Counted from the first letter of the stretch, positions 17,429-26,762 are shown. The stretch: 64,000 bases of DNA from UA16 sp965661575 (GCA_965661575.1 CBFIEJ010000004.1:31971-95970), one strand, 5' to 3'. Numbers and translations: made by a program. Notes: a model not told the origin generated them from the sequence alone.

Positions 17429-18949
17429 TTATCGCAAAACAAGGCGTTGGGTTTGTGCTGTCTTTGTTGTTTCGAGCACCAAGAGATAGACTCCACGCGG
17501 CCACTGTGTCACGTTGAGTGTGGCTTGTCTGGTATTTGAACTCGTCATCACTTCCTGTCCTTGAGCGTTGAAGATCCGGAGCGCTTTGGACGCAACAGGT
17601 GCATTGATGAAAAGCTGATCGTTGGCAGGGTTGGGGTATGCAAAGAGAGATTCAACCTGATGATCCGATGAACCAATGCCGGCGGTGCAGTCCAGATTAT
17701 TGTCCGCATAACTTCCGCGATTGGCAATAAATGGCTTGAGTCCGTAAAGTGTGCCGCCCATTCCGCCTTGGTTGGAATTGAAGTTATTTTCGAATTGAGT
17801 GTTGGAATACATTTTGTTGTCGTCCGCATAGACAGAAGACTGCACAAGCGCTTTCAACTCGTCAAGTCGAGGCTCGAGAAACTCGGAATTGAACCAATTT
17901 TCCTTCAACCAGCACATTTCAGCATAATACGCTTCCCGAAGCACATCACTTTGCATGATGCGCTCGAGCAGGGGCCTGTTTTCATTTCCCCCATCAAAAT
18001 CCAAGTCCAGCTCAGTCATGTCCCCAGGAACCCCAAAGGCGTAGCTGCCGAAAGTCTCATTGGAATCCCACTTGATCCATTGCCAGCGGTTCGTGGTCAT
18101 GTTGTGATAGAGGTAGTAGTTCCGAGCTGAAAGCGTGTAGGTGTCCAAGTTCGAAAACAAGTTGTCCAAAGCGGCAGATTGCAGATAGGGGATGAGATCC
18201 AGATGATCACCCAGCTGTGTCTCAAATTCTTCGTCGCTCGCGTTGTTGATGAACTCAATCAACGCGATGAGGTCACTCCAATCATCGCTCTCATTCTGTT
18301 TTAATTCGTAGGCATTTTCATAGGCGGATTGCTCGGAACCGAGATAGACGAGGCTGGCTTCACCATCGTCACCGCCAAAATTCGAGCCCGCCTTGAAAAG
18401 ATGCCCGCCGTCATCGCCGATGCTTCGATCGAGGAACTGGTCGTCAATTTGTTCCGACACGGTGTAAAACCCCCACGGTGCACCATTGAATGTTACCTCT
18501 GCAAAAGTGGCGCGTGGCGCTAATATGCCAGCCGCTTCGCAGACGTCGTAGAAGACCTTTTCCCGCACAAAAGTGGGATCTTTGAACCCGTTGTTGAAGT
18601 TGAGCTTTTTGAGGAGGTCGTACGATTGACCGCCAATGAATCGGTTGAAGTCGACTTTGAATGGCTTTTTATTACCGGGATGCATCATGCTCGAATTCCC
18701 TTTCAACCGGATGCCGACTGAATCCAACATGATGGTACCGTCGGTCGTTGTGATGCTGATTTCAGCCGGAATGTAATTCTGATCTCCATCGTACTCGTCA
18801 TTGAGCAACGACCAATAATTGGAGTTGTAGAATGACACATCAACACCCAGGATTTGATCGGTCCCAAAAACATTGTTTCCTTCAGTTTGTGCGCTGACGA
18901 AGGAAAGAGTGGCTAAGATCAAAGATGCGAGGAAGGTGAACTTTTTCAT
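17429..18949 (-). CDS. CotH kinase family protein with T9SS type A sorting domain
   Basis: 506 residues, signal peptide MKKFTFLASLILATLSFVSA. The CotH domain is plain: GIRLKGNSSM..GNKKPFKVDFNRF, LKKLNFNNGFKDPTFVREKVFYDVCEAAGILAPRATFAEVTFNG, GFYTVSEQIDDQFLDRSI, and the metal-binding WIKWDSNETFG. CotH proteins are secreted atypical kinases; in Bacillus CotH phosphorylates spore-coat proteins. The C-terminus (LFAYPNPANDQLFINA ... LRIFNAQGQEVMTSSNT ... WPRGVYLLVLETTKTAQTQRLVLR) is a T9SS CTD, so the enzyme is sent to the cell surface. Targets are unknown. It is probably transcribed alone. Confidence 0.9.
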   Translation of the reverse strand: MKKFTFLASLILATLSFVSAQTEGNNVFGTDQILGVDVSFYNSNYWSLLNDEYDGDQNYIPAEISITTTDGTIMLDSVGIRLKGNSSMMHPGNKKPFKVDFNRFIGGQSYDLLKKLNFNNGFKDPTFVREKVFYDVCEAAGILAPRATFAEVTFNGAPWGFYTVSEQIDDQFLDRSIGDDGGHLFKAGSNFGGDDGEASLVYLGSEQSAYENAYELKQNESDDWSDLIALIEFINNASDEEFETQLGDHLDLIPYLQSAALDNLFSNLDTYTLSARNYYLYHNMTTNRWQWIKWDSNETFGSYAFGVPGDMTELDLDFDGGNENRPLLERIMQSDVLREAYYAEMCWLKENWFNSEFLEPRLDELKALVQSSVYADDNKMYSNTQFENNFNSNQGGMGGTLYGLKPFIANRGSYADNNLDCTAGIGSSDHQVESLFAYPNPANDQLFINAPVASKALRIFNAQGQEVMTSSNTRQATLNVTQWPRGVYLLVLETTKTAQTQRLVLR

Positions 18950-18997
18950 ATTGCTGTTTGAAGCAAAGAAAGGCCAGGGGTTTAATGCAAAAGCAAA

Positions 18998-19022
18998 AGC
19001 CCCCAGCGGATTGCTGAGGGCT
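18998..19022 (-). terminator. Intrinsic terminator downstream of the 19046-20389 gene
   Basis: Inverted repeat AGCCCCCAGC (18998-19007) / GCTGAGGGCT (19013-19022) with one mismatch and a 5-base loop. Read leftward, the stem is followed by TTTTGCTTTTG, a fair U-tract, so it should end the leftward transcript of the T9SS protein gene. Confidence 0.75.
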
Positions 19023-19045
19023 CTTGAAAAAGCGTTAGAGACACA

Positions 19046-20389
19046 TCACTTCACGATTTGCAGTCGCGAAGTTCCCGCCGTTTCGGATGTGATGATTTGC
19101 ACGATGTAGTGACCAACAGGAAGGTTCAAGCTGTGTTGTTGATTTCGAGTCACTTGAGACAGAGTGTTCACGGTTTTTCCTGTCATGTCTACAATGGAAA
19201 TATCAGCAACATGGTCATTCCCAGACCAAGAGAATGTAACAGCGCTCTGGGCAGGGTTGGGATAAACATCTGTAACGAATGCACCATCATGCTCTGAAAC
19301 CCCACTCACGTTTCCGAGGTTGGCACGCAGGCAAAAGGCGCCTTCAGCAGACCAATCGTAGAAACCATTGTCCCAGTGGAATCCATCATAGCGCAAGAAA
19401 TACTCAGTTCCCTCCTCCGTGTCAAAGCCTACTTCAGCCCACCACCACCCCTGATCGGGATCGATGTCTTCTGAACACGCAACAGGAACGAGCTCGCCGC
19501 AATCTCCCTTATACAAAGCCATTTGGCTGTCCCAACCGAAGTAGTAGACAAAGGTTTCGTCTTCGGGAGCGCATTGTGAATGAGTCACGGTGTAAGGGTT
19601 GCCGTCTCCTGTGAATGAAAACCAAACTGATCCGTCATCTGTGGCATCGCCCCAACATTCTGTGCCGAGCAAATCGGCATCCGTGTTCATGCCGATTCCG
19701 CTTCCTCCTTGAGAGTCATCGAATGGCCCGATGTATCCTGCACCACTGCCAAAGGTGTCTTCAAACAGCGCGTCAATGTTTCGAGCAGCTGAACAAACGG
19801 TGTGATCGGTCATGGGTTCAACATTGATCGCACCCAGGCAGAAAGATCCGACTGAGACACCTTGAAATGCATCTTCATCATAGTGGTTGTAGCCATCAAC
19901 CATGAGCCAATAGTCGACTCCTTCTTCGGCTTTGAAGTTGATGAACGAATACCACCAGCCCCACTCACTGGCCCACATATAGGCCATATCGTCGTTGGCC
20001 TGAACCAAAGTGAGGTCGTCACATGAACCGCTGTAAAGCGCCATTTGGGTGTCGTTTGCATACATAGCTGCCCCTGCGCACCAATTGCCGGTGATCATTT
20101 GGTAGACACCACCGTCGCCGGTAAAGCGGAACCAAACGGACTGGTCAATGGAAGGTTCTGCTGCTCCGGCTTCACCATCAAACCAAAGGTCAACAAGTTC
20201 AGCCGCGAGTTCTGGTTCGCCGGTGGCATCGATATTGGAAAATGTTCCAAGCTCGGCACCAACTCCGATTTCGCCGGTAAGTAAGTCGGAGATGTCAATA
20301 GCATCTGCGCAGAGATCATTGGCAGGTTGTGCAAATGCAGCACTTGCAAGCAGTGCCGTGCACGAAAGAGAGATGTAATTTTTATTCAT
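19046..20389 (-). CDS. Secreted protein with two Cys-containing repeats and T9SS type A CTD
   Basis: 447 residues, signal peptide ending ASAAFAQ. Two similar modules follow: the first starts PANDLCADAIDI (from about residue 22), the second DHTVCSAARNI (about residue 195). Each has a SVWFRFTGDGG/SVWFSFTGDGN strand, then MALYSGSCDDLTLVQANDD / MALYKGDCGELVPVACSED, then an aromatic-rich strand with TEYFLRYDG or VDYWLMVDG. This is a common secreted beta-sandwich of Bacteroidota with presumed binding function. The CTD is VYPNPAQSAVTFSW ... IVDMTGKTVNTLSQ ... LPVGHYIVQIITSE. No enzymatic motif is visible. Confidence 0.85.
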   Translation of the reverse strand: MNKNYISLSCTALLASAAFAQPANDLCADAIDISDLLTGEIGVGAELGTFSNIDATGEPELAAELVDLWFDGEAGAAEPSIDQSVWFRFTGDGGVYQMITGNWCAGAAMYANDTQMALYSGSCDDLTLVQANDDMAYMWASEWGWWYSFINFKAEEGVDYWLMVDGYNHYDEDAFQGVSVGSFCLGAINVEPMTDHTVCSAARNIDALFEDTFGSGAGYIGPFDDSQGGSGIGMNTDADLLGTECWGDATDDGSVWFSFTGDGNPYTVTHSQCAPEDETFVYYFGWDSQMALYKGDCGELVPVACSEDIDPDQGWWWAEVGFDTEEGTEYFLRYDGFHWDNGFYDWSAEGAFCLRANLGNVSGVSEHDGAFVTDVYPNPAQSAVTFSWSGNDHVADISIVDMTGKTVNTLSQVTRNQQHSLNLPVGHYIVQIITSETAGTSRLQIVK

Positions 20390-20437
20390 AATACAGTGAT
20401 AATTGATTGAAGTTATGGGTAGGGAGTGGGACAGGGA

Positions 20438-20854
20438 TCAAATCAATTCACCTTCGGTGACTCGAAAAGCATCATAGTCACTTTTGCCAAAGGCTAGAAT
20501 TGCGATGAAAACAATATTTAAAAGAATCAACCCAACCCCAAATTCGGTTGATCGACCGAAAACTTTCGCAAGTCGAATGGAGTCAATAACACTTAAAAAT
20601 AGCACCCCTAATACTCCCAAGATTGGTATGGCACCCAGGAAGTAAAGCAAAATCCACCATTTGGGTCGCCGGATGATTTGGGTGTACAGGTAAAGATTAT
20701 AAAATGGGATCAATATGGCCCACCCGGGTTGTCCAGCTTTGGAAAATAAGCGCCATCCTGCGGAAATGAAGATGAGAGCTATTCCAAGGGTAAAGAAAAG
20801 ATAGGTTGTAATCAGGCCAACCCAGAAGGCAGATTCAAAAGGGAAGTCAGTCAT
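20438..20854 (-). CDS. DUF5684 membrane protein
   Basis: 138 residues with about four transmembrane helices (FWVGLITTYLFFTLGIALIFI, KWWILLYFLGAIPILGVLGVLFL, FGVGLILLNIVFIAILAFG, plus a shorter one). The loop WRLFSKAGQPGWAILIPFYNLYLYTQIIRRPKWW and the C-terminal SDYDAFR are the signature of DUF5684, a family often found beside signal peptidase I in Bacteroidota; no function is known. Here it has no obvious partner: the flanking genes are a T9SS protein downstream and a gene-free stretch upstream. Confidence 0.82.
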   Translation of the reverse strand: MTDFPFESAFWVGLITTYLFFTLGIALIFISAGWRLFSKAGQPGWAILIPFYNLYLYTQIIRRPKWWILLYFLGAIPILGVLGVLFLSVIDSIRLAKVFGRSTEFGVGLILLNIVFIAILAFGKSDYDAFRVTEGELI

Positions 20855-21030
20855 GGTGAAGGGTTTTCATGTTTGCAATATCGATGATGAAGACACACCG
20901 AATGCCTGAAAAGCCTGACGTTTTATAATAACCATATGTTCATGACACGTTGTTGAAGATACCTGATGGCACTGCTGTTTGATTGCATTTGTTCTTGCCG
21001 GCAAGGAAGTTGCATTTTACTCGAATGTAC

Positions 21031-21113
21031 AGCGCGGTCAAAATCAAGACTTGGGATTGCCCTCAGGCATCATTCGCTTGCAGGTCGAGAAGTAATTACC
21101 AAGAGTCTTTGAC
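21031..21113 (+). ncRNA. Candidate structured RNA (identity unknown; 6S-like is one idea)
   Basis: A rightward RNA can fold into a closed stem: GTCA (21037-21040), 5-base bulge, AAGACTTGG (21046-21054) pair with CCAAG (21099-21103), 2-base bulge, TCTTTGAC (21106-21113). Inside is the small hairpin TGCC-CTCA-GGCA (21058-21069). The closing helix ends exactly where an intrinsic terminator begins (21114), yet no protein gene reads into that terminator, which is the layout of a small RNA gene. The 5' end is not defined; TGCATTTG near 20985, one mismatch from the -7 consensus, could be its promoter. Which RNA family it belongs to cannot be decided by eye; it is not SRP RNA, RNase P or tRNA. Confidence 0.4.
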
Positions 21114-21149
21114 AAAAGCCCTGACGCCAAAAAGCGTTGGGGCTTTTTT
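21114..21149 (+). terminator. Intrinsic terminator of the candidate RNA
   Basis: 14-bp stem AAAAGCCCTGACGC (21114-21127) / GCGTTGGGGCTTTT (21134-21147), with two G-U pairs in RNA, loop CAAAAA, followed by TTTA. The G-U pairs form only in one or the other strand context, and the T-run on the right favours rightward transcription. Confidence 0.75.
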
Positions 21150-21242
21150 ATTAGCTTGAGCAGGCATGCAACGAATGAGAGTTTTTCTGTGTTTTGAAGA
21201 CTTACTAGGAAGGATGTAAATGCTTTCACAACATTTTACCGA

Positions 21243-22898
21243 TTGAAAAAAGCAGTCGTTTTTCTTGTGTTATTATCCAGTGGAGCCCTGTTCGGAGGGA
21301 GTGGATTTGGTCTGAATGCAGCAGATGAGTTGCCCCCTGAGTTGGATAGTTTATTGCAGTTGTGGTCTGATGACCTGCGCCCGATCGAGGATAGGCTTTC
21401 CACATTTGACAGGATGTACCGCCAATTCTACGAACAGTATCCCGCTACGATGTTGCGCGAACTGGAGGTGCTCCGCCTTAAAGGTGAGAGACTCGATCGT
21501 CCTTTTATCTTGTACGAGGCGTTCATTCGAAAAGGCGGCTTGTTGGCTTACCAAGGAAAAACCACAGAGGCCTTACTGGCTTATGATGAGGCGGAACGGG
21601 TAGCTGAATCTTTGGGAGACGAACTTCGTTTGGGCACCGTCGCCTCGAATCGCGGCAATGCGTACGCCGCGCGGGGTCAATATTTAAAAGCCACGGAGCA
21701 ATTCACATTGGCCTTGGATCACCTCGACTCCGCCGATTCCGCCGATTCTGCGAGGGTCACGAAATCGAAACAAAACGTGCGCATGGCGCTGGGAAATGTC
21801 TTTGTTTACATCGACGATTATGATTTGGGTAAATCTTATTACGACGCCGTATGGGCGGAATTGGATGCCGACAGCGATGAGCGTTTTCGGGGATTGTTAG
21901 CCATGAACAGAGCTTGGTGTGAGTACAAACTTGGAAATCTAGAACGTTCTGCAGAGCTCTACGAGTTGGCGCTGGAATTGTTCGAACGGGTAAACTCAGG
22001 CTTTTACCTCGCTGCGACGTATCAAAACCTTGCTCTGCTTCAAATGGATTTTGAGAAGTATGGAGAGGCCGAGCAATCAGCTCGCCAGGCCTTTTTAATT
22101 CATCGGCAGCTTGGCTCAAGTAAGGACGCAATCGAATGTCAGCTGCTTCTTGCACGAGTTGAAAGCAAAGCGGATGCGTCAAGTGCGCGGCGAATGGCGG
22201 AATCCATCCAAGACGAGTTGTTGTCATTGGCAGATAACAAAATGAAGAGCGACTTCTACGAACTCCTTTACGAAACGAATAGGCAGCTCGGAAACCTGGA
22301 AACCGCGCTGGAGATGCATGAACTATACCAGAGCTTTTCGGACAGCGTGCAGGTTTTAAAAAATCGCAACCTCGTGCTGCGAAAGGCATACGAAAGGGAA
22401 GTCGAATACAAGTTGCAGACGATGGAAATGAGAGGGCGGCAGGAAAAAAGCGAACTGCGTATTCAGCAACTGCAAACGGTGCTGTGGATGATTCTAGGAT
22501 TTATTGTGGTGTTGTCGTTACTGGTCGCCGTCTACTTGCGTGAGCGAAAAAAGAATCTTGTGCGAAGGGAAGAATTGCTGGCTCAGATTGAGGGATTGCG
22601 TGCATCGCAACGGCAGCAGTTGTTGGTCACCGAACAGGCCTTTGTTTTTGACCGTTCTCGGCTGGAGTCGGCCATCGGACGGGCGTTGAACGAAACGGAC
22701 TGGAACGTGCTGAATATTTTGCTCAAAGATCCATCGATCACCAACGCACAAATCGCCGAAAAAGCCTTCAAGAGCGTGGATGGAATCGGCTCATCACTTC
22801 GCCGGATGTACGGCTACTTTGACGTGAAGGAGACGAAATACAAGAAAATTGCACTCTTGCACATTTCGATGAGGTTATCTGAAGAGGCAAATGACTAG
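21243..22898 (+). CDS. TPR-repeat membrane protein with C-terminal helix-turn-helix
   Basis: 551 residues, TTG start at 21243; no in-frame ATG precedes the clear signal peptide (KKAVVFLVLLSSGALFGGSGF), so TTG is the best choice. Residues 25-380 contain about six tetratricopeptide repeats (for example AYQGKTTEALLAYDEAERVAES, NRGNAYAARGQYLKATEQFTLAL, NLALLQMDFEKYGEAEQSARQAF). A coiled coil leads to one transmembrane helix (LWMILGFIVVLSLLVAVYL, about 413-431), then a cytoplasmic segment ending in a LuxR-like helix-turn-helix (NILLKDPSITNAQIAEKAFKS, about 495-515). This periplasmic-TPR/TM/HTH layout is a known Bacteroidota one-component regulator type; target genes are unknown. Confidence 0.83.
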   Translation: MKKAVVFLVLLSSGALFGGSGFGLNAADELPPELDSLLQLWSDDLRPIEDRLSTFDRMYRQFYEQYPATMLRELEVLRLKGERLDRPFILYEAFIRKGGLLAYQGKTTEALLAYDEAERVAESLGDELRLGTVASNRGNAYAARGQYLKATEQFTLALDHLDSADSADSARVTKSKQNVRMALGNVFVYIDDYDLGKSYYDAVWAELDADSDERFRGLLAMNRAWCEYKLGNLERSAELYELALELFERVNSGFYLAATYQNLALLQMDFEKYGEAEQSARQAFLIHRQLGSSKDAIECQLLLARVESKADASSARRMAESIQDELLSLADNKMKSDFYELLYETNRQLGNLETALEMHELYQSFSDSVQVLKNRNLVLRKAYEREVEYKLQTMEMRGRQEKSELRIQQLQTVLWMILGFIVVLSLLVAVYLRERKKNLVRREELLAQIEGLRASQRQQLLVTEQAFVFDRSRLESAIGRALNETDWNVLNILLKDPSITNAQIAEKAFKSVDGIGSSLRRMYGYFDVKETKYKKIALLHISMRLSEEAND

Positions 22899-22951
22899 AA
22901 TTGGTGACGTTTGCTCGGCCATTTTTCATGCGCTCAGTGTGGCGATTGCAA

Positions 22952-25444
22952 TCAATGTGATTGGTAGATCAACGTCAAACGGGCATTGATCCCATCTGCT
23001 GGTAAAATTCCTGGTCCAGGGTAAGCAAGCGCCCGACGCGTGAAGTAATTGTTGTTGGTCACATTATTAACCTTCAATCCGAAGGTCCAATTTTCTCTGA
23101 TTTGGCGACCAATAGAAACATCACACACGGCGTACGCAGGAATGAGACCGTGAAGCGCAGATGATGTGTAAGTGGAGTTGGTGGCTTCTGTAAATTGTTC
23201 TCCAGTGTATTGGGCGAAAACTTGGAATTTCCATTGTTCACGCTTGTGCAAAATACTTGCACGACAAATTAACTTGGGCATAAACTCAACCCGATTCCCT
23301 GTAATTTCTTGATTCGGACCTTTGCGATAAACACCGTAAAGCCACGAAAACGAACCAGTTGCAACTGTCGAGTGACGGTTGGTTTTTTGGATGATCCGTT
23401 GGCCAGAGGTTTCGATTCCATAAGTAATGGCATCGGCTATGTTGGTCCTCAATAGAATCGGCTTTTCGATGATGTTTGGGTCGGGGACTGTTGTTGCGAG
23501 GAGCCCTATTTTATTGGTATACAATAATGAGAACACGCTCAAATCCACGAATGATTGTGTCTTTTTGATTCGACAGCCAAAATCGAAATTAGCCCCGCGT
23601 TCGTCAGTTAACAAGGGATCAATTTGAACGCCAAGATTGTTGATTTGAATGTCGCTATAGTTTACAGCTCGGTAGTTCTGCACTGCATTTCCGTAAAATT
23701 CGAGATGATTATGCTTCAGTGAAAAACCTATTCCGGGGAGGATGAAACGTCGTGAACTGCTTTTGACGCTCGAAAAAACGGTGTCTTCAATGACATTTCC
23801 CGCGCCATCTTGGATGGCTGAATAGTACGTCCCATTTGCTTCGGTAAGGATGTTTTCAAATCGCAAACCAGGGGTGAGGGATAGTTTCTCGCTCAGAGCG
23901 ATAATGCCTTGCGCAAAGGCCGAACGCTGATCATTGGGAAGGTCAAAGTCTGAGCCATCGTCAACGCCTGGGGTCAAGGAAAATTGGAAATCGGGATCTG
24001 CACCAATAGAGCCAACACCTTGTCGGGCTCGGTTTTTTCCACGATAGTGTTGAATGCCAAATACGAGGGCGTGGATGCGTTCTGTTTCCGGAATAACCCA
24101 CCGTTTTGTGCCGCGGAGATCAAAACCTAGAGAAGAGAAGTCTCCCCAGATGAGATTTCGTTCGAGGCCGTAGTCAATGCGGTTTGGGGTACCCAGAAAT
24201 CCAAGTGATCGCCGAGAGGCATTGAGCGCATAGCTCGAAAGATTGAATTCAATGCCATTCTTTTTGGGTAAATAGGATAGATCGAAGCTCGCGATATTCC
24301 ACGTGACATCGAACCAGTTTCTGCCACGAAAACTTTCCCGGGGGCCATTGACTTGCTGCTGATCTGTGAGACCGCCAGGCTGTTGCTCCGTGCGTTGCAT
24401 TGCCGTGAGTCGTTCTTCGAATTGCCAGCTTCCGCCGTCCTTACCTTCCCATTTTTGTTTTCCATTGAGCGTCACAACGGTGCTTTCGAAATCAGTATTG
24501 CTGCGCCAGCTTTGGCCAGACTTGTGGTCCCCAGACGCAAGCCAAGTGGTCGTTTTATTTCCACCTGCCGCTTCGAAGAAATAATTTTGATTGTTTCGGA
24601 CTTCTCCATCTTGAGGTGCATAAAAAATGGACGAGATTACGCCGCGAATTTTGAGTGGCGTATCCCATTCTCCGCTTCTGAGGCTGAAGTTCATCATACC
24701 GCCAAGTTGTGAGCCATACTGAAGTGCCGTGGCGCCTGTGGTAAGTCGGATGTCCTTGACCATGTTGAGAGGCGGCGTGTAGTAAGCTTCGGGATAACCG
24801 AGGGGGTCCGCTGCGATGGGATGATTCCCTTGTCGTATACTGATGTGAGCGGAGCGGTTGGGACTTAAACCGCGGACACCAATTCCAAGTTGCAAACCAG
24901 CCGCATCGCTCTCCCAAATATTTGCACTTGGGACGCCAATGAAGACGTTTCTGGCTTGTGTTTCACCGCCTAATCCGAGACTCTTTTCCGGTTGTAAAAT
25001 GGCACTTTTTATTCCTCGATATAGTCCACCTGCTTGCAAGGAGTTGAGTGTTCCAATCGACAATTCAGCGTCTTCAGACACGCGTGCTTCTTTGAGCGGA
25101 ATCAGGATTGGATTGAGCAGGAAATCGATGCCATGCAGTGTTTCGCCCTGACCGATGTAAATCGTATCATTTTGGAATCCATTTGCTGTTGCAATGAAAG
25201 TGTGGTCTTTGCAATCAATTGGCGCCCCAGAAACAATAAACTCGCCGTTTCTATTGCACGTGATTGCTTGGTTTGCCATGGCACCTTTTGAGCATGCGTA
25301 GAACACCGTTGAGCCGGCGATGGGAGTTCCATTTTGGTCACGAACAGTCCCGGTGATAGTTTCCAGTTCGGACTGCGTCAGACTGCTGTTCGGAAATAAG
25401 CAGAAACTGGCAAGAAAGCAGGAAACATACCTAGCGATGCGCAT
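22952..25444 (-). CDS. FecA-like TonB-dependent receptor
   Basis: 830 residues from the ATG at 25444 (MRIARYVSCFLASFCLF signal). Order: signal peptide, carboxypeptidase-like regulatory domain (TITGTVRDQNGTPIAGSTVFYAC), plug domain (VFIGVPSANIWES ... LGIGVRGLSPNRSAHISIRQG ... ALGYPEAYYTPP-like segment ... LTTGATALQYGSQLGGMMNF), 22-stranded barrel ending PADGINARLTLIYQS. The plug pattern matches the FecA group, which takes up ferric citrate or other ferric-siderophore complexes with energy from TonB. The start overlaps the end of the HTTM gene by 14 bp, making it the last gene of the DUF4856-imelysin-HTTM-receptor operon. The actual ligand is an inference from the family. Confidence 0.9.
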   Translation of the reverse strand: MRIARYVSCFLASFCLFPNSSLTQSELETITGTVRDQNGTPIAGSTVFYACSKGAMANQAITCNRNGEFIVSGAPIDCKDHTFIATANGFQNDTIYIGQGETLHGIDFLLNPILIPLKEARVSEDAELSIGTLNSLQAGGLYRGIKSAILQPEKSLGLGGETQARNVFIGVPSANIWESDAAGLQLGIGVRGLSPNRSAHISIRQGNHPIAADPLGYPEAYYTPPLNMVKDIRLTTGATALQYGSQLGGMMNFSLRSGEWDTPLKIRGVISSIFYAPQDGEVRNNQNYFFEAAGGNKTTTWLASGDHKSGQSWRSNTDFESTVVTLNGKQKWEGKDGGSWQFEERLTAMQRTEQQPGGLTDQQQVNGPRESFRGRNWFDVTWNIASFDLSYLPKKNGIEFNLSSYALNASRRSLGFLGTPNRIDYGLERNLIWGDFSSLGFDLRGTKRWVIPETERIHALVFGIQHYRGKNRARQGVGSIGADPDFQFSLTPGVDDGSDFDLPNDQRSAFAQGIIALSEKLSLTPGLRFENILTEANGTYYSAIQDGAGNVIEDTVFSSVKSSSRRFILPGIGFSLKHNHLEFYGNAVQNYRAVNYSDIQINNLGVQIDPLLTDERGANFDFGCRIKKTQSFVDLSVFSLLYTNKIGLLATTVPDPNIIEKPILLRTNIADAITYGIETSGQRIIQKTNRHSTVATGSFSWLYGVYRKGPNQEITGNRVEFMPKLICRASILHKREQWKFQVFAQYTGEQFTEATNSTYTSSALHGLIPAYAVCDVSIGRQIRENWTFGLKVNNVTNNNYFTRRALAYPGPGILPADGINARLTLIYQSH

Positions 25445-26759
25445 GCTCGAGCGAGTCCTTGAGTTGCCAGAATTGTTTGGGCCGAACGACCGAATCGAGG
25501 GGGAGCACATAATTTCTATCGGACCAATCATTTTGGATGGATGCCAAGTCAACAAATGGATCAATCATAAGTTGAGATCTTCGGCCGTTCAAGGTCGCCC
25601 ATACTTCGGCGTGAACCTTCACTTTCTCATTGTTTTTATCTTTCCAATGCTCGCGAATGAGATGGGCAGCCTGCACAACGAGGTCAGGTTTCGCCCCAAC
25701 CATTTTGAGCTGATTGGGGGTTAGGAATTTTTCAATGGGAAAGACTTGACGATCTCCCGCGCTATTTTCGACGAAGTAGGTTGTGTATCCCGATTTTTCC
25801 ATAAGCATGACCCTCCATCCAAAACGATAACCGTATTCGTGCCAAAAAAGACTGCCTTCATGCGTCAAGTGTCGCCAAGGAAATATCATTTGAAAGATAA
25901 GAAAGGCAACAAGTACTGTTTTCGTTTCTAGGTTCCAATCAGATGAGTGTGAAGCTGGTTGTTCGGCATCGGGCAAATGAGCGGAAGTCCAAGGCCAAAG
26001 CTTCCAGAACTTCTGGTGCCATTCATCCCGAAAGAACACAGTTGTGCAAGCAATCATGACCCACGGGAAAACTCCAATAGGAAACAACAGCCAAGTGAGG
26101 ATGTGAAAAACCACCAAAATGGGGTAAAAGAATGGTCTCCAGCGATTGGAGAAGAGAGCGAATGGTGCCAAAAGATCAAAAGCAGCCCCCATCCAACTGA
26201 ATACAAATGCTGTTTGCTTCAATTTAAAAAGTGGTCCAAGCAAGGGCAAAGAACTGTGCTGCGGGAGCCACAGACACAGAGGTTGGGCATTGAGCAGCCA
26301 ATCTGAATTCAATTTTGCCAGGCCAGCGTAGAAATAGACAATTGCAATGATCAACTTGAATGACCAAAGAGACAGCGGGGGTACTTTTTGCTGTTGACTT
26401 CTTGCTGGAATGAGGACGAACAGGAAGGCAATGACTGTGATGAAGTAGTAATGGTTGAGGTAATTGCTCTTATCTAGGACTTCGATATAAGTGAAGCAAA
26501 AAAGAAAGAGCAGCGCTCCTAAACGCTGCACTTTACCTAAAAGAAGTGAAATCCCTCCGACAATCATTCCTGCGAACAGGCCAATGGTCGCTTGGAGGTT
26601 TGGCCTTGGTAACCATTCGAAACCGTCAAAGGGAAACAACCAAATGGGGGAGATGATTTGCGTATCAATCCAACCCTTGCCAATGAATCGAATGCTGCTG
26701 AACAATATGATCGCAGCGAAAAATCGCCGGAGCGTTATGAGCGGAGCAACAGAGACCAT
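25431..26759 (-). CDS. HTTM domain membrane protein (vitamin K-dependent carboxylase-like)
   Basis: 442 residues. About seven hydrophobic segments in residues 8-320, with the family signature FTYIEVLDKSNYLNHYYFITVIAFLFVLIPA followed by LWSFKLIIAIVYFYAGLAKLNSDWLLNAQPL and HEYGYRFGWRVMLMEKSGYTTYFV. This is the HTTM domain shared with gamma-glutamyl carboxylase; the soluble tail (about 325-442) corresponds to the lumenal part. Whether the bacterial proteins carboxylate anything is unknown. It lies 3 bp after the imelysin gene and overlaps the receptor gene, so it is an integral member of this operon and may modify or help insert one of the surface proteins; that is inference. Confidence 0.85.
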   Translation of the reverse strand: MVSVAPLITLRRFFAAIILFSSIRFIGKGWIDTQIISPIWLFPFDGFEWLPRPNLQATIGLFAGMIVGGISLLLGKVQRLGALLFLFCFTYIEVLDKSNYLNHYYFITVIAFLFVLIPARSQQQKVPPLSLWSFKLIIAIVYFYAGLAKLNSDWLLNAQPLCLWLPQHSSLPLLGPLFKLKQTAFVFSWMGAAFDLLAPFALFSNRWRPFFYPILVVFHILTWLLFPIGVFPWVMIACTTVFFRDEWHQKFWKLWPWTSAHLPDAEQPASHSSDWNLETKTVLVAFLIFQMIFPWRHLTHEGSLFWHEYGYRFGWRVMLMEKSGYTTYFVENSAGDRQVFPIEKFLTPNQLKMVGAKPDLVVQAAHLIREHWKDKNNEKVKVHAEVWATLNGRRSQLMIDPFVDLASIQNDWSDRNYVLPLDSVVRPKQFWQLKDSLEHAHR

Positions 26760-26762
26760 GAA

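Larger units (their letters stand above)
20855..21242. other. Gene-free stretch between DUF5684 and TPR regulator
   Basis: 388 bp without a credible protein gene. It holds the palindrome CTTGCCGGCAAG (20994-21005), the candidate structured RNA with its terminator described separately, and the leader of the TPR gene. A 44-codon rightward frame (21025-21159) reads straight through the terminator hairpin and is unlikely to be a gene. Confidence 0.6.

Noticed and set aside
21025..21159. 44-codon open frame (starts MYSAVKIKTWDCPQ) in the gene-free stretch
   Set aside because: It runs through the stem-loop and T-run of an intrinsic terminator and has no family resemblance; better explained as RNA sequence.
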